Source: Carboxylicivirga agarovorans (GTDB taxonomy: Bacteria; Bacteroidota; Bacteroidia; Bacteroidales; Marinilabiliaceae). Taken from it: a DNA stretch of 64,000 nucleotides. Numbering within the stretch: the stretch's first letter is position 1; every line of letters begins with the position of its first letter. Position numbers and translations under genes: made by a program. The DNA lies in contig NZ_JBNGPA010000010.1 in NCBI RefSeq assembly GCF_050589845.1, forward strand, positions 114,572 through 178,571, written 5' to 3'. This document shows positions 54,974 through 63,991 of the stretch, one piece after another. The notes under the pieces were generated by a model. The model ran no database searches. It was not told where the DNA came from and saw nothing but the letters and a program-made list of their open reading frames with translations.

Positions 54974-56248
54974 CTAGCAAATGGCCGAACTTTGCGCCTT
55001 CTTAACCACTTGGAAGGCGTTTTCTATCTGTTCTATCAAATCCTGAGGATTTTCAAGTCCAATACTCAATCTAACTAAGGCAGGAGAAATACCCAATTTC
55101 GCCCTGTCTTCTTCCGACACATCAACGTGTGTCATTGTTGCCGGGTGCTGGGCTAAACTTTCTGTTGACCCAAGACTTACAGCTAATTTAAACAATTTAA
55201 GATTGTTCAGGAATAAAAATGCTTCTTTTTCTCCGCCCGCAATATCAAATGCTATCATTGATCCTGCTGATAAACACTGACGGTCAAAAATATCTTTTAA
55301 TTCAGGCTCATCATCCAACAATCCAAGATAGTGTATCTTATCTACCATCGGATGGTCCTTCAGGTAATCGGCTACAACACGCGCACTTCTTGCCTGCTCT
55401 TCCATACGTACTTTGATTGTTTCCAAACTTCTTTGTAACAACCAGCTCGAATTAGGATCTAACTGACTTCCAAAAAATGTGCGCATTCCTTTGATTTGTC
55501 CGATCAAGTCAGCAGGGCCTGTTACAGCACCGGCAATAACATCACTGTGTCCACCAATAAATTTTGTTGCCGAATAAATGACGATATCCGCACCAAACTG
55601 CATTGGGTGTTGGAAAACAGGACCTAAAAAGGTATTATCAACTGCGTAAACGCATTTTTTATCTGCTGTACTAAAATACTTCGCAACTCTTGACACCATC
55701 TCCATGTCTATAATAGAGTTGGTAGGATTACCAGGAGTTTCTACGTAAACCATTGATGGTCTGCGTCCGGGATAAGCTTTTTCAACGCGCTCGATGATCA
55801 CGTCTTCGCCTTCCCCTTTTACAAAACTTACAACACCAATATTAAATTCTGGTAGAACATGATTAAAAAAGTGATCGGTTCCTCCATATACGGGACCCGA
55901 ATACAATAAAATATCTCCTGGCTTTACAAATGAAAAAACTGTTGTTGAGATAGCTCCCATACCACTGGAAAAGAATGCTGCTCCATCTGCTTCATCCCAA
56001 AGTGCCAGTCGTTTCTCCAATATGTCCATATTCGGATGGTTCAAACGAGAATAGATCATTCCCATTTCTTCGCCTTCTTCTTTTTCTCTTAGACCATAGG
56101 CTAATTCGAAGAACGCCTTCCCCTCTTCTGCTGAATTGAAGCAGTATGTTGAAGTTTGAAAAATGGGACTTTTTACTGCACCCTGATGTGCGTGTGCATC
56201 ATAAGCATGTGACATCATCAAACTTTCTGGTTTCATCTTCTTATCCAT
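54974..56248 (-). CDS. Cystathionine-gamma-synthase/methionine-gamma-lyase family PLP enzyme
   Basis: This is 424 residues from ATG 56248, the first ATG after the predicted transcript start; an upstream TTG is not used. PLP-fold signatures are GMIYSRLNHPN, FSSGMGAISTTVFSF, GPVYGGTDHFF, YVETPGNPTNSIIDM, the Schiff-base Lys in YSATKFIGGHSD and SLGSTESLAQHPATMTH. The position of the substrate-specificity cysteine of methionine gamma-lyase (YGCT) is Gly here (YGGT), so classic methionine lyase is less likely than a cystathionine synthase/lyase-like reaction. A charged insert (LREKEEGEEMG) precedes the YSR motif. It is divergent from an Lrp-type regulator gene. Confidence 0.85.
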   Translation of the reverse strand: MDKKMKPESLMMSHAYDAHAHQGAVKSPIFQTSTYCFNSAEEGKAFFELAYGLREKEEGEEMGMIYSRLNHPNMDILEKRLALWDEADGAAFFSSGMGAISTTVFSFVKPGDILLYSGPVYGGTDHFFNHVLPEFNIGVVSFVKGEGEDVIIERVEKAYPGRRPSMVYVETPGNPTNSIIDMEMVSRVAKYFSTADKKCVYAVDNTFLGPVFQHPMQFGADIVIYSATKFIGGHSDVIAGAVTGPADLIGQIKGMRTFFGSQLDPNSSWLLQRSLETIKVRMEEQARSARVVADYLKDHPMVDKIHYLGLLDDEPELKDIFDRQCLSAGSMIAFDIAGGEKEAFLFLNNLKLFKLAVSLGSTESLAQHPATMTHVDVSEEDRAKLGISPALVRLSIGLENPQDLIEQIENAFQVVKKAQSSAIC

Positions 56249-56266
56249 CGTCGAAATATTTTTTAA

Positions 56267-56274
56267 CAAATTTA
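56267..56274 (-). promoter_or_regulatory. -7 element of the PLP enzyme gene
   Basis: On the minus strand TAAATTTG fits TAnnTTTG. The predicted start is near 56260, only about a dozen bases before the ATG at 56248. This excludes the longer reading frame. Confidence 0.65.
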
Positions 56275-56312
56275 GTACATAGCAGTTTATTTAACCATGT
56301 TTGCTTTTTATA

Positions 56313-56344
56313 TTGGTGTTTTATTCTGCTTTATATTATTTTTG
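56313..56344 (+). promoter_or_regulatory. Promoter of the Lrp-family gene
   Basis: TTGG (56313-56316), 20 bases, then TATTTTTG (56337-56344). The start should lie near 56350, about 25 bases before the ATG. It is back to back with the PLP gene promoter, so one bound regulator could affect both. Confidence 0.65.
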
Positions 56345-56375
56345 AAGAATTATTACAATATAAAGAGATACAGAT

Positions 56376-56864
56376 ATGCCCCCAACAGAAAAATATTCTC
56401 CAATCAACCTTGATGACACTGACAAACGCTTATTAAAACTACTTCAGCAAAATGCTAAAATGACGACAAAACAGCTGGCCCACCATCTTAATTTATCGAC
56501 TACCCCGGTATTTGAGAGGATTAAACGTTTGGAACGAACCGGTGTTATAGAAAAATACGTTGCCATAATTAACAAAGAAAGAGTTGGCAAGGAGCTGGTC
56601 GCATTTTGCAATGTTTCGCTTAAGCAGCATTCGCATGATGTGATACATGAGTTTGAAGAAGCCATAGCAAAACTGCCCGAGGTAATTGAATGCCATCACA
56701 TCGCCGGTATGTTTGATTATACCTTAAAAGTCATCACTCAAAACATGGACACTTATCACAATTTCATATACAATAAGTTGGCGTCGGTAGACAATGTGGG
56801 AAATGTTCAAAGCTCATTTGTGATGCGTGAAATAAAGTCCGGTACAGAGCTGCACCTTGATTAA
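56376..56864 (+). CDS. Lrp/AsnC family transcriptional regulator
   Basis: This 162-residue protein has an N-terminal winged helix (DDTDKRLLKLLQQNAKMTTK, LNLSTTPVFERIKRLERTGVI) and a C-terminal RAM ligand-binding domain (CHHIAGMFDYTLKVITQNM). It is divergent from the cystathionine-gamma-synthase-family gene, the same arrangement as mdeR-mdeA of Pseudomonas putida, so control of that gene by a sulfur amino acid is a fair inference. Its stop overlaps the stop of the opposing kinase gene by 4 bases (TTAA). Confidence 0.92.
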   Translation: MPPTEKYSPINLDDTDKRLLKLLQQNAKMTTKQLAHHLNLSTTPVFERIKRLERTGVIEKYVAIINKERVGKELVAFCNVSLKQHSHDVIHEFEEAIAKLPEVIECHHIAGMFDYTLKVITQNMDTYHNFIYNKLASVDNVGNVQSSFVMREIKSGTELHLD

Positions 56865-59800
56865 TTGTTAAGATCTAAAGGCAGGTAAAAAAAGAATTTT
56901 GTGCCGACACCAGGCTCTGACTCCAAATCAATCCTGCCATTTAAAAGCTCAACCAGGTTCTTGGTAATTGTAAGTCCAAGCCCATTGCCTGCATAAAGGT
57001 CTGCGGTATTGTTTTCCACTTTTAAAAAGCGATCAAAAATACGTGATTGATGCTCTTTGCTTATACCAATACCACTATCTTCAACACTGAAGCGCGCGAA
57101 GCTTCCTTCCTTAACCAGTGATACCTTAACATAGCCTGAAGCCGTAAATTTAATAGCATTGCTGATTAAATTATTGAGTATCTGCCGGAGCCTGAAATTA
57201 TCAGAATAGACTGTAACAGGTTCTTCAGGGCAATGCAGCTCAATCTTAAGATTTGGCTTTTCCTTTAATATTTTTGAAGTATAAAATGACTCAAAGACTT
57301 CTTTAACGAGGCTTTTAGCATCCAGTGTTTTGAAGATAATCTTCAACTGCCCCGACTCAATCATCGAAATATCAATGATATCATTTAAGAGATGCAGTAA
57401 ATTGTCGCCATTCGTCCGGATTAAATTAGCAAAATCATCTTTCTCATCGTTGGAAAAAGAACTGTCAAGTAATAACTCAGAAAAACCCATAATGGCATTC
57501 ATCGGTGTCCGGATCTCATGACTCATATTAGATAAAAATGCCGACTTTAAACGGTCCGATTCTTCAGCCGCTTCTTTGGCAAGTTTTAACTCCCCGGTTC
57601 GTTCATCCACCAGCTTTTCCAGGTTCTTTGCAAAGCTTTCCAACTCCTCTTTCTGCCTGATAATCTCATCACGCTGGCGATGAGCTATGTTTCGCTGCAG
57701 TTGAATTTCTTTCGTTCTTATACTAACTCTTTGCTCAAGTACCTCCTTATCTTTTTGAACCCGGCTATGGTAAAGGAGTCCCACAATATAGACCAGAATA
57801 AGGCATAAACCAACACACAAAACGATAAACCAGGTTCTTTGCCAGAATGGTGGTTTTAAAACCAGGTTCAGGCTTTTTATATTATCACATAAATAGCCTT
57901 CTCCATTGGTTGATCGTACCTGTAAGAGGTATTTGCCCGGATTTAAATCAATGAAAGTAAGATTGCGTTTTTTATTCAAAGGAATCCACTCTTCAGAATT
58001 TGGCAACATCCTGTAGAAATATTCGATCTCTCCTGGATTCTGATAATCCAAAGCGGCAAAATTAAGGGTAAAGAAGCGCTCATTGGGTTTAAAATAAACA
58101 GTACCAGCATTGAGTATTGAGGTATGTATGACCATATCAACATTGGTAGAATCCCTGACTGAAACAGGTTGGCCATACAGCTCTAAAGAGGTAAAAAACA
58201 GAGGCGGTACAAATGTTGATTGCCGTATACTATCAGGATGAAAAACATTAAAACCATTTATTCCACCAAATAAAAAGCTTCCATCATCAAGTTGTTCTGA
58301 AGCAGAATTAAATTCATTACTCTGCAGTCCATCATCTACATCAAAGTTATACACCTTCCCTGTTCCAAGATTTATTTGTGAGATGCCTTTATTGGTGCTA
58401 ACCCATAAATTATTGTTACGTTCCAGAATTTGATAGCAATATGCGTTTGCCATTCCTTCGCTTAAGCCAAATCGTCTGTTCACTTTAAAAGAACTATCGA
58501 CCTGACAGATGCCTTTATCTGTTGCAAACCAAAGTCGCCCCTGACTATCTTCACAGGTAGCATGTACCCCTGCATTACTCAGGCCTGACTCTCCTTCATC
58601 ATCGGTAAAAGCAAATTCGAAAGTATCTGTATCGGGATTGTAAATATTAATGCCATTGGGTGTACAAATCCACAATCTCCCTGCCTTATCTTTATGAATA
58701 TCCCAAATCGTTACAGGAACCTCAGATCCGTTTCTCAGCTGAAATAAGTAACGTTTGATCTGGTCCGTTTTCAGGTCAAGTCTGGCTAATCCGAAAGCAG
58801 TTCCAATCCATAAATAAGCATCTGTGTCTTTTTCTATAGCAAATACTTCATCATCGGGAATTGATATCGTATTATCCTCAGAATACTTATAAATAACATT
58901 ATTCTTCTTTTCCTTATTGTGTTTCACCAGACCTTTTGAAGTACCGATCCATAAATCATCTCCATCATTAAATATGGTCCAGACTGACAAATTTACATCT
59001 TCCTGAAAAGGTAAGTATTTTCTTATTTCACCATTAAGCGGATTCCAGACAGAAAGACCTTTCATGGTTCCTATCCATATTTTGTTATTATCATCCTTGT
59101 TCAATGCATAAACTGATTTTCCATTGATCCCTTGTGCATCCTTTGTCTGATAATAGTGCAGAAAACGGGTACTTGAAATATTCTTATGGATAAGTCCACT
59201 ACTTTTAGTTCCGATCCATAAATTATCCTCTTCATCAATAAAAAGACAACGGATATAGTTCTCTTGTAAGGAGTGAATATCGAATTGATTGTTCTTAAAA
59301 TGTTCTACTTTACCAGTGGCGGATACATGCAATAAACCACTAAGTCCGCTACTTAACCATAAGCCTCCCCTTCTATCAAAAGCTATATCGCTTACTTTTA
59401 CATTATTAAAATGCAATAACTCATAATTACCGGTAACAGGATCAAACTCATAAAAACCATCATCTGTTGCCAGCAGAAGCCTGTTATTTACCGGGTTAAA
59501 CTCCAACTCTTCAACGATATTGCTATTATCCGATTGTGATGTAGATTGTGCGACAGGCCATTGCTTATACGTTCTTTGGTGTGTATTAAGTTCAACTAAG
59601 CCTCTACCATAGGTTCCAACCCATATCGTATTCTCTTCTCCTGCCAACACAGCTGTTGGCACTATATACGGGAAAGCCCCTTCACTGTCCTCACTGACCT
59701 CAAAATTACTAAAGCTCTGTTTTTTAGAATCATAAATACTGATGCCGTAGGCTGTTGCTATAACTACATTACCCTCATCATCAAAGCACAGGTCATAAAT

Positions 59801-60223
59801 AAAGTTTGACAATATGCCGTTTTTTCCTTCCTGATAAGTAAAATGGGTGAATAATTCTGTATGTGGATCAAAAATACTTAAGCCACCACCATTGGTGCCA
59901 ATATATATTAAATCCTTTACCCGGTCTTCGAGTATACAATTGATTGTATTGTTTAAGATACCGGCTTTAGGACCATCATCAGTAGAAAAAACAGTTACAT
60001 CTATACCATCAAACCGGTTTAGGCCATCTTCTGTACCCAGCCAGATAAAGCCTCTTTTGTCCTTTAAAATACAGCTGACTGAATTCTGAGATAAGCCCTC
60101 ATCAATTGAAAAGGTATAGCTGGTATACTGTTTTACCTGGGCTAATGCTCCAAATACAATAAGTTGCAAAACCAGGCTAATAGATAGCAGGCGATATATA
60201 TAACCAGATTTATTCAAGGACAC
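56861..60223 (-). CDS. Two-component sensor histidine kinase with reg_prop beta-propellers and Y_Y_Y domain
   Basis: This 1120-residue protein has a signal peptide, then two seven-bladed reg_prop propellers (residues about 35-670) with repeated units of the type GLIWIGT-x-x-GL (GFIWLGTEDGLNRFDG, DLWIGTSKGLVKHN). A Y_Y_Y domain (about 700-775), a membrane helix (WFIVLCVGLCLILVYIVGL), a coiled coil, a HisKA domain with phosphorylated His902 in LSNMSHEIRTPMNAIMGF and an HATPase (GNGLGLTITKNLVELL) follow. Unlike typical hybrid HTCS proteins of Bacteroidota, it ends after the ATPase with no receiver or AraC domain. A separate response regulator must exist elsewhere. Confidence 0.92.
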   Translation of the reverse strand: MSLNKSGYIYRLLSISLVLQLIVFGALAQVKQYTSYTFSIDEGLSQNSVSCILKDKRGFIWLGTEDGLNRFDGIDVTVFSTDDGPKAGILNNTINCILEDRVKDLIYIGTNGGGLSIFDPHTELFTHFTYQEGKNGILSNFIYDLCFDDEGNVVIATAYGISIYDSKKQSFSNFEVSEDSEGAFPYIVPTAVLAGEENTIWVGTYGRGLVELNTHQRTYKQWPVAQSTSQSDNSNIVEELEFNPVNNRLLLATDDGFYEFDPVTGNYELLHFNNVKVSDIAFDRRGGLWLSSGLSGLLHVSATGKVEHFKNNQFDIHSLQENYIRCLFIDEEDNLWIGTKSSGLIHKNISSTRFLHYYQTKDAQGINGKSVYALNKDDNNKIWIGTMKGLSVWNPLNGEIRKYLPFQEDVNLSVWTIFNDGDDLWIGTSKGLVKHNKEKKNNVIYKYSEDNTISIPDDEVFAIEKDTDAYLWIGTAFGLARLDLKTDQIKRYLFQLRNGSEVPVTIWDIHKDKAGRLWICTPNGINIYNPDTDTFEFAFTDDEGESGLSNAGVHATCEDSQGRLWFATDKGICQVDSSFKVNRRFGLSEGMANAYCYQILERNNNLWVSTNKGISQINLGTGKVYNFDVDDGLQSNEFNSASEQLDDGSFLFGGINGFNVFHPDSIRQSTFVPPLFFTSLELYGQPVSVRDSTNVDMVIHTSILNAGTVYFKPNERFFTLNFAALDYQNPGEIEYFYRMLPNSEEWIPLNKKRNLTFIDLNPGKYLLQVRSTNGEGYLCDNIKSLNLVLKPPFWQRTWFIVLCVGLCLILVYIVGLLYHSRVQKDKEVLEQRVSIRTKEIQLQRNIAHRQRDEIIRQKEELESFAKNLEKLVDERTGELKLAKEAAEESDRLKSAFLSNMSHEIRTPMNAIMGFSELLLDSSFSNDEKDDFANLIRTNGDNLLHLLNDIIDISMIESGQLKIIFKTLDAKSLVKEVFESFYTSKILKEKPNLKIELHCPEEPVTVYSDNFRLRQILNNLISNAIKFTASGYVKVSLVKEGSFARFSVEDSGIGISKEHQSRIFDRFLKVENNTADLYAGNGLGLTITKNLVELLNGRIDLESEPGVGTKFFFYLPLDLNN

Positions 60224-60343
60224 GTCGTTTAAGTTACAGATAAAAGTAGTGAAAGTTACCTCATATACAAATTGAATTTCCGAACAAACAAAACCGAATA
60301 TCTATTGTTTAGAGACTAAAACAATTTGATTAATAAAAAAAAC

Positions 60344-60973
60344 ATGAATATAATCGAAAAATTAAATTGGCGATATGCCACAAAGGAATTTGACGTTTCC
60401 AAGAAATTATCAAACGAGCAGTTAGACTTATTACTGGAAGCAAGCAACCTTGCTCCTTCTTCATTTGGTCTTCAGCCATTTTCAGTTATTGTTATCGAAA
60501 ACGATGCAATCAGAGAAAAGTTAAAACCAGCGGCCTGGAATCAACCCCAAACAACAGATGCGTCTCAACTTATCTTGTTTGCAGTTAATACTGACCTATC
60601 TGAAAAAGATGTTGATAAATTCATTCAGAGAATATCTGAAACCCGTAACATTCCTGCTGAATCATTAGCTGAATACGATGGGATGATGAAAGGCTTTATA
60701 AAGCAAATGTCAAAGGAAGATGTTATTAACTGGCAAGCCAAGCAGGCATATATTGCTCTTGGCCAGCTAATGGTTTCGGCAGCCGTAGAAGGCATTGACA
60801 CTTGTCCTATGGAAGGTTTTGACAAGAACGAATTTGACAACATCCTTGGATTAAAAGAAAAAAACCTGGCTTCGGTTGTAATGGCAGCTGTTGGTTTCCG
60901 ATCAGCCGATGATAAGTATCAGGCATTGCCTAAGGTTAGAAAACCGCTCGATGAATTAGTCATTAAACTATAA
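60344..60973 (+). CDS. Nitroreductase family NAD(P)H-dependent flavoprotein
   Basis: This is 209 residues from ATG 60344; an in-frame TTG 18 bases upstream is not preferred. NfsB-like pattern: IEKLNWRYATKEFD at the start, LLEASNLAPSSFGLQPF (FMN ring binding), QAYIALGQLMVSAAVEGIDTCPMEGFD and VMAAVGFRSADDKYQ. FMN-dependent reduction of quinones or nitro compounds in the cytoplasm is the family activity. It is divergent from the kinase gene. Confidence 0.92.
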   Translation: MNIIEKLNWRYATKEFDVSKKLSNEQLDLLLEASNLAPSSFGLQPFSVIVIENDAIREKLKPAAWNQPQTTDASQLILFAVNTDLSEKDVDKFIQRISETRNIPAESLAEYDGMMKGFIKQMSKEDVINWQAKQAYIALGQLMVSAAVEGIDTCPMEGFDKNEFDNILGLKEKNLASVVMAAVGFRSADDKYQALPKVRKPLDELVIKL

Positions 60974-60978
60974 AAAAC

Positions 60979-61012
60979 AAAAACGGCTTGCAGGATTTGC
61001 AAGCCGTTTTTA
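60979..61012. terminator. Bidirectional terminator between nitroreductase and GH92 genes
   Basis: A 13-bp perfect stem AAAACGGCTTGCA / TGCAAGCCGTTTT with loop GGATT is bordered by A and T runs, and lies 6 bases after one stop and just before the other. Confidence 0.92.
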
Positions 61013-61014
61013 TG

Positions 61015-63330
61015 TTATTCATTCTCTGTACTCATTGAAGGAGGATAACTATCAGCCTTAATGCCTCGTTTTTTATTCGGTTCTGAATCCATTATAAAAT
61101 GTAATTCACCTCCTTTTATCAAGTCATCATGACTGATATAATTCTTATTCCATAAGGCGCCATTAACTGTCAAATCCCGAACATAAACATTCGATTTACC
61201 ATTATTCTCACTTGAAATAACCAGTTTTTTGCCATTCGGAAGGCTGACATTCACTTTATCAAATAGCGGACTTCCGAATACATACATATCCTGACCGGGA
61301 CAAACAGGGTAATAGCCCATGGCGCTGAAAACATACCATGCCGATGTTTGTCCATTATCTTCATCTCCGCAGTATCCATCAGGATTTGGAGTATATAACT
61401 TATCCATTACCTTACGAACCCAGTACTGTGACTTCCATGGTTCACCGGCATAATTGTATAAATAAGTCATATGCTGTATTGGCTGATTCCCATGTGCATA
61501 TTGCCCCATATTCATTATTTGCATTTCACGTATTTCATGAATAGGAAAGCCGTAATAAGAATCATCGAAAACCGGAGGAAGTTCAAATACTTTGTCTAAC
61601 TGACTTACAAAAGCTTCATTACCACCCATCAGTTGTTTTAAGCCTTCGATATCGTGAAATACAGACCATGTGTAATGCCAGCTGTTTCCTTCCGTAAAAG
61701 CACCACCCCACTTAAATTCGCTAAATGGTTTCTGAAATGTGCCATCAGCATTTTTTCCACGCATCAACAAATTATCTGGGCAAAACAGATTCTTATAATT
61801 TTGTGCCCTCTTAGCAAACAGATCAATTTCTTCCTGGGGCTTATTCAAGGCCTTTGCCAGTTTATATATATTGTAGTCTGCAAAAGCATATTCCAGTGTA
61901 CGCGCTGCATTTTCATGAATACCTACATCATAGGGAACATAACCCAACTCATTATAGTATGAAGCTCCGTAACGTCCAACTGATGTTATTTCTTCCATAT
62001 AACCATTGGTATTTTTAATAATGGCTTCGTATAAGGTTTCAATATCATAGTCGCGCATACCTTTTAAGTAGGCATCGGCAATATTAACAGCCGAATTAGA
62101 ACCAATCATACAACCGCGGTGTCCCGGACTTGCCCATTCCGGCAACCAGCCACTCTCTTTATAGGTATTAACCAGCCCCTCCATTATCTGATTATTCAAT
62201 TCTGGATACATTATAGTAAAGAATGGGAATACAGCCCTGAAAGTATCCCAGAATCCATTATCGGTAAACATATAACCAGGTAGCACTTCACCATTATAAG
62301 GACTATAATGTACAACCTTGTTATTTTGATCATATTCGAAAAACTTACGTGGGAATAGTAATACACGATATAATGTAGAATAGAATATACGTTGCTGATC
62401 AATAGTACCGCCTTCAACTTTAATTTTATCCAGCTCAGTTCTCCATGCATTGTAGGCTTTCTTCCTGGTGGTCTCGAAATCATCTTCACCTATTTCTCTG
62501 TCCAGGTTTAACTGCGCCTGTTCATAACTAATAAACGAGGAGGCAACCTTAGCATGTACCTGTTCGCCCCTTGATGTGTTAAACTGCAAAACAGCACCTA
62601 CATGATAACCTTCCTGTTCTGCTGCTTCAATAAGCTCACCTTTATTCCAGGTTTTAACAGCAGTAATCTCCTTATCAAATTCAATTACAAAGTAATTATG
62701 AAAGTTATCGGGTACACCCCCTGAATTATTACGACAATAGCCGATAAGTTTTCGTTCCTCTGGCAGTACTTTAACGTACGAGCCTTGATGAAATCCATCT
62801 ACCAACACGTAGCTCTCCTCATTCTCAGGAAATGTAAATCGAAACTGTGCGGCCCTTTCTGTCGGCGACACCTCTACATTCACATCATAATCAGCCAGGT
62901 AAACCTGGTAATAGTGTGGCTTTGCAGTCTCAGCCTTGTGTGAAAACCAGCTTGCCCGTTCTTCTTCTTTGAACTTTAGATCACCTGTTACAGCCATTAA
63001 ACTAAACGCTGCATAGTCGTTGATCCATGGACTTGGTTGATGGGTTTGCTTTATACCCCGTATTTTATGAGCGTCATATTGATAGGCCCAACCATCACCC
63101 ATCTTATTGGTTTGTGGTGTCCAGAAATTCATACCCCACGGGGTAGCAACTGCAGGGTAGGTATTCCCATTGGACAGGGCAAACTCTGAATCGGTACCCA
63201 TCAAGGTGTTGACATATTCCACAGGGTCCTCAACTACATTACAATTGCTTGTCGTTGTAGTACTGGTACATGAGCATACCAATAGTAAAGCAAATAATAA
63301 AAATGTTGTGTGTTTTCCTAATCTCATCAT
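61015..63330 (-). CDS. GH92 family alpha-mannosidase, lipoprotein
   Basis: This is 771 residues from ATG 63330; an in-frame GTG 15 bases upstream is an alternative. The signal ends with LLLVCSC (lipobox-like). GH92 features are YVNTLMGTDS at the N-terminus, GNTYPAVATPWGMNFWTPQT, FTDNGFWDTFRAVFPFF, GWLPEWASPGHRGCMIGS, GHENAA-like HENAARTLEYAFADY, FTEGNSWHYTW and CGDEDNGQTSAWYVFSAMG, covering the calcium and catalytic acid/base regions. Members are Ca2+-dependent exo-alpha-mannosidases that trim N-glycans. It stands alone; no SusC/SusD pair is nearby. Confidence 0.95.
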   Translation of the reverse strand: MMRLGKHTTFLLFALLLVCSCTSTTTTSNCNVVEDPVEYVNTLMGTDSEFALSNGNTYPAVATPWGMNFWTPQTNKMGDGWAYQYDAHKIRGIKQTHQPSPWINDYAAFSLMAVTGDLKFKEEERASWFSHKAETAKPHYYQVYLADYDVNVEVSPTERAAQFRFTFPENEESYVLVDGFHQGSYVKVLPEERKLIGYCRNNSGGVPDNFHNYFVIEFDKEITAVKTWNKGELIEAAEQEGYHVGAVLQFNTSRGEQVHAKVASSFISYEQAQLNLDREIGEDDFETTRKKAYNAWRTELDKIKVEGGTIDQQRIFYSTLYRVLLFPRKFFEYDQNNKVVHYSPYNGEVLPGYMFTDNGFWDTFRAVFPFFTIMYPELNNQIMEGLVNTYKESGWLPEWASPGHRGCMIGSNSAVNIADAYLKGMRDYDIETLYEAIIKNTNGYMEEITSVGRYGASYYNELGYVPYDVGIHENAARTLEYAFADYNIYKLAKALNKPQEEIDLFAKRAQNYKNLFCPDNLLMRGKNADGTFQKPFSEFKWGGAFTEGNSWHYTWSVFHDIEGLKQLMGGNEAFVSQLDKVFELPPVFDDSYYGFPIHEIREMQIMNMGQYAHGNQPIQHMTYLYNYAGEPWKSQYWVRKVMDKLYTPNPDGYCGDEDNGQTSAWYVFSAMGYYPVCPGQDMYVFGSPLFDKVNVSLPNGKKLVISSENNGKSNVYVRDLTVNGALWNKNYISHDDLIKGGELHFIMDSEPNKKRGIKADSYPPSMSTENE

Positions 63331-63988
63331 AGCTTTCGTATTCACAATTTTATTGCAAATTACATAGCTTTTTCGAGACCTGACAACTATAACATCCTAA
63401 ATAATAAGTCAAAGAACAAATGAGACCTTAGTAAAAACATATATCCACCGTCCTGGTTTACCAGATTCATAAAGTGCCATTAGCTATTGTCATCAACAAT
63501 TCGACGAATCAATAGATAGGCCAATCAATAAATGGAATGCTGTAAGCCTGGTTCATAATGGCCCTTAGCAAAGTGTAGAGAAACTCTGGGGTGAAAAATT
63601 AAGTATAACCCCTGCAACAACAGTTGCTAATTCAGGCTATTAATAGAGTTACCAGTTTCTTTTCTATCGACATAATACGTCGAGCTTGTACATAAGATAA
63701 ATATCAGATGGACATAAAGTCGCGATTAAGATGGTCCCATAGTTTATGGATAAGCGTATTATAAATGTTCCAGACCTACAGCCTGGATTGTCATTTGTAT
63801 ATATGTGCTTGGGGCGTTGCCCAATTGTGTTCGAAAAGAAGTTTTATAAACGTATAGATCTATGCATCATGTAAATCAGCTCTCCTCCTTACAAAAAGGC
63901 TGTATGTTTGTAATAAGAAACACATAAGCCTCTATTGTGTCGTAAATTAGATAAAGTAACAAGTGTCTAATTAATAAACAAGAGGCTT
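63331..63988. other. 658-base region without a gene
   Basis: No ORF of normal composition and no tRNA were found. It includes short palindromes (GCAACAACAGTTGC near 63617; TTGGG-N6-CCCAA near 63811) and, at its right end, the inverted repeat described separately. A promoter for the GH92 gene should lie near 63350-63360, where TAATTTG on the minus strand is one base short of consensus. Confidence 0.4.
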
Positions 63989-63991
63989 ATG
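63923..63991. repeat. 11-bp inverted repeat covering the start of the last ORF
   Basis: CATAAGCCTCT (63923-63933) and AGAGGCTTATG (63981-63991) are exact inverse complements. An inner pair, AATTAGA / TCTAATT, nests within the loop. The right arm contains the AGAGG ribosome-binding-like sequence and the ATG, so a transcript could hide the start in a stem. Such folds and terminal repeats are typical of insertion sequences, but the gene itself is cut off. Confidence 0.5.

Noticed and set aside
54974..56269. Longer start (TTG at 56269) for the PLP enzyme
   Set aside because: It would lie inside the predicted -7 promoter element TAAATTTG, so the codon is unlikely to be transcribed. ATG 56248 is used.
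63780..63860. Possible remnant of a protein gene (short open stretch around the GGGGCGTTGCCC motif)
   Set aside because: No continuous frame of meaningful length or recognisable motif; treated as non-coding.
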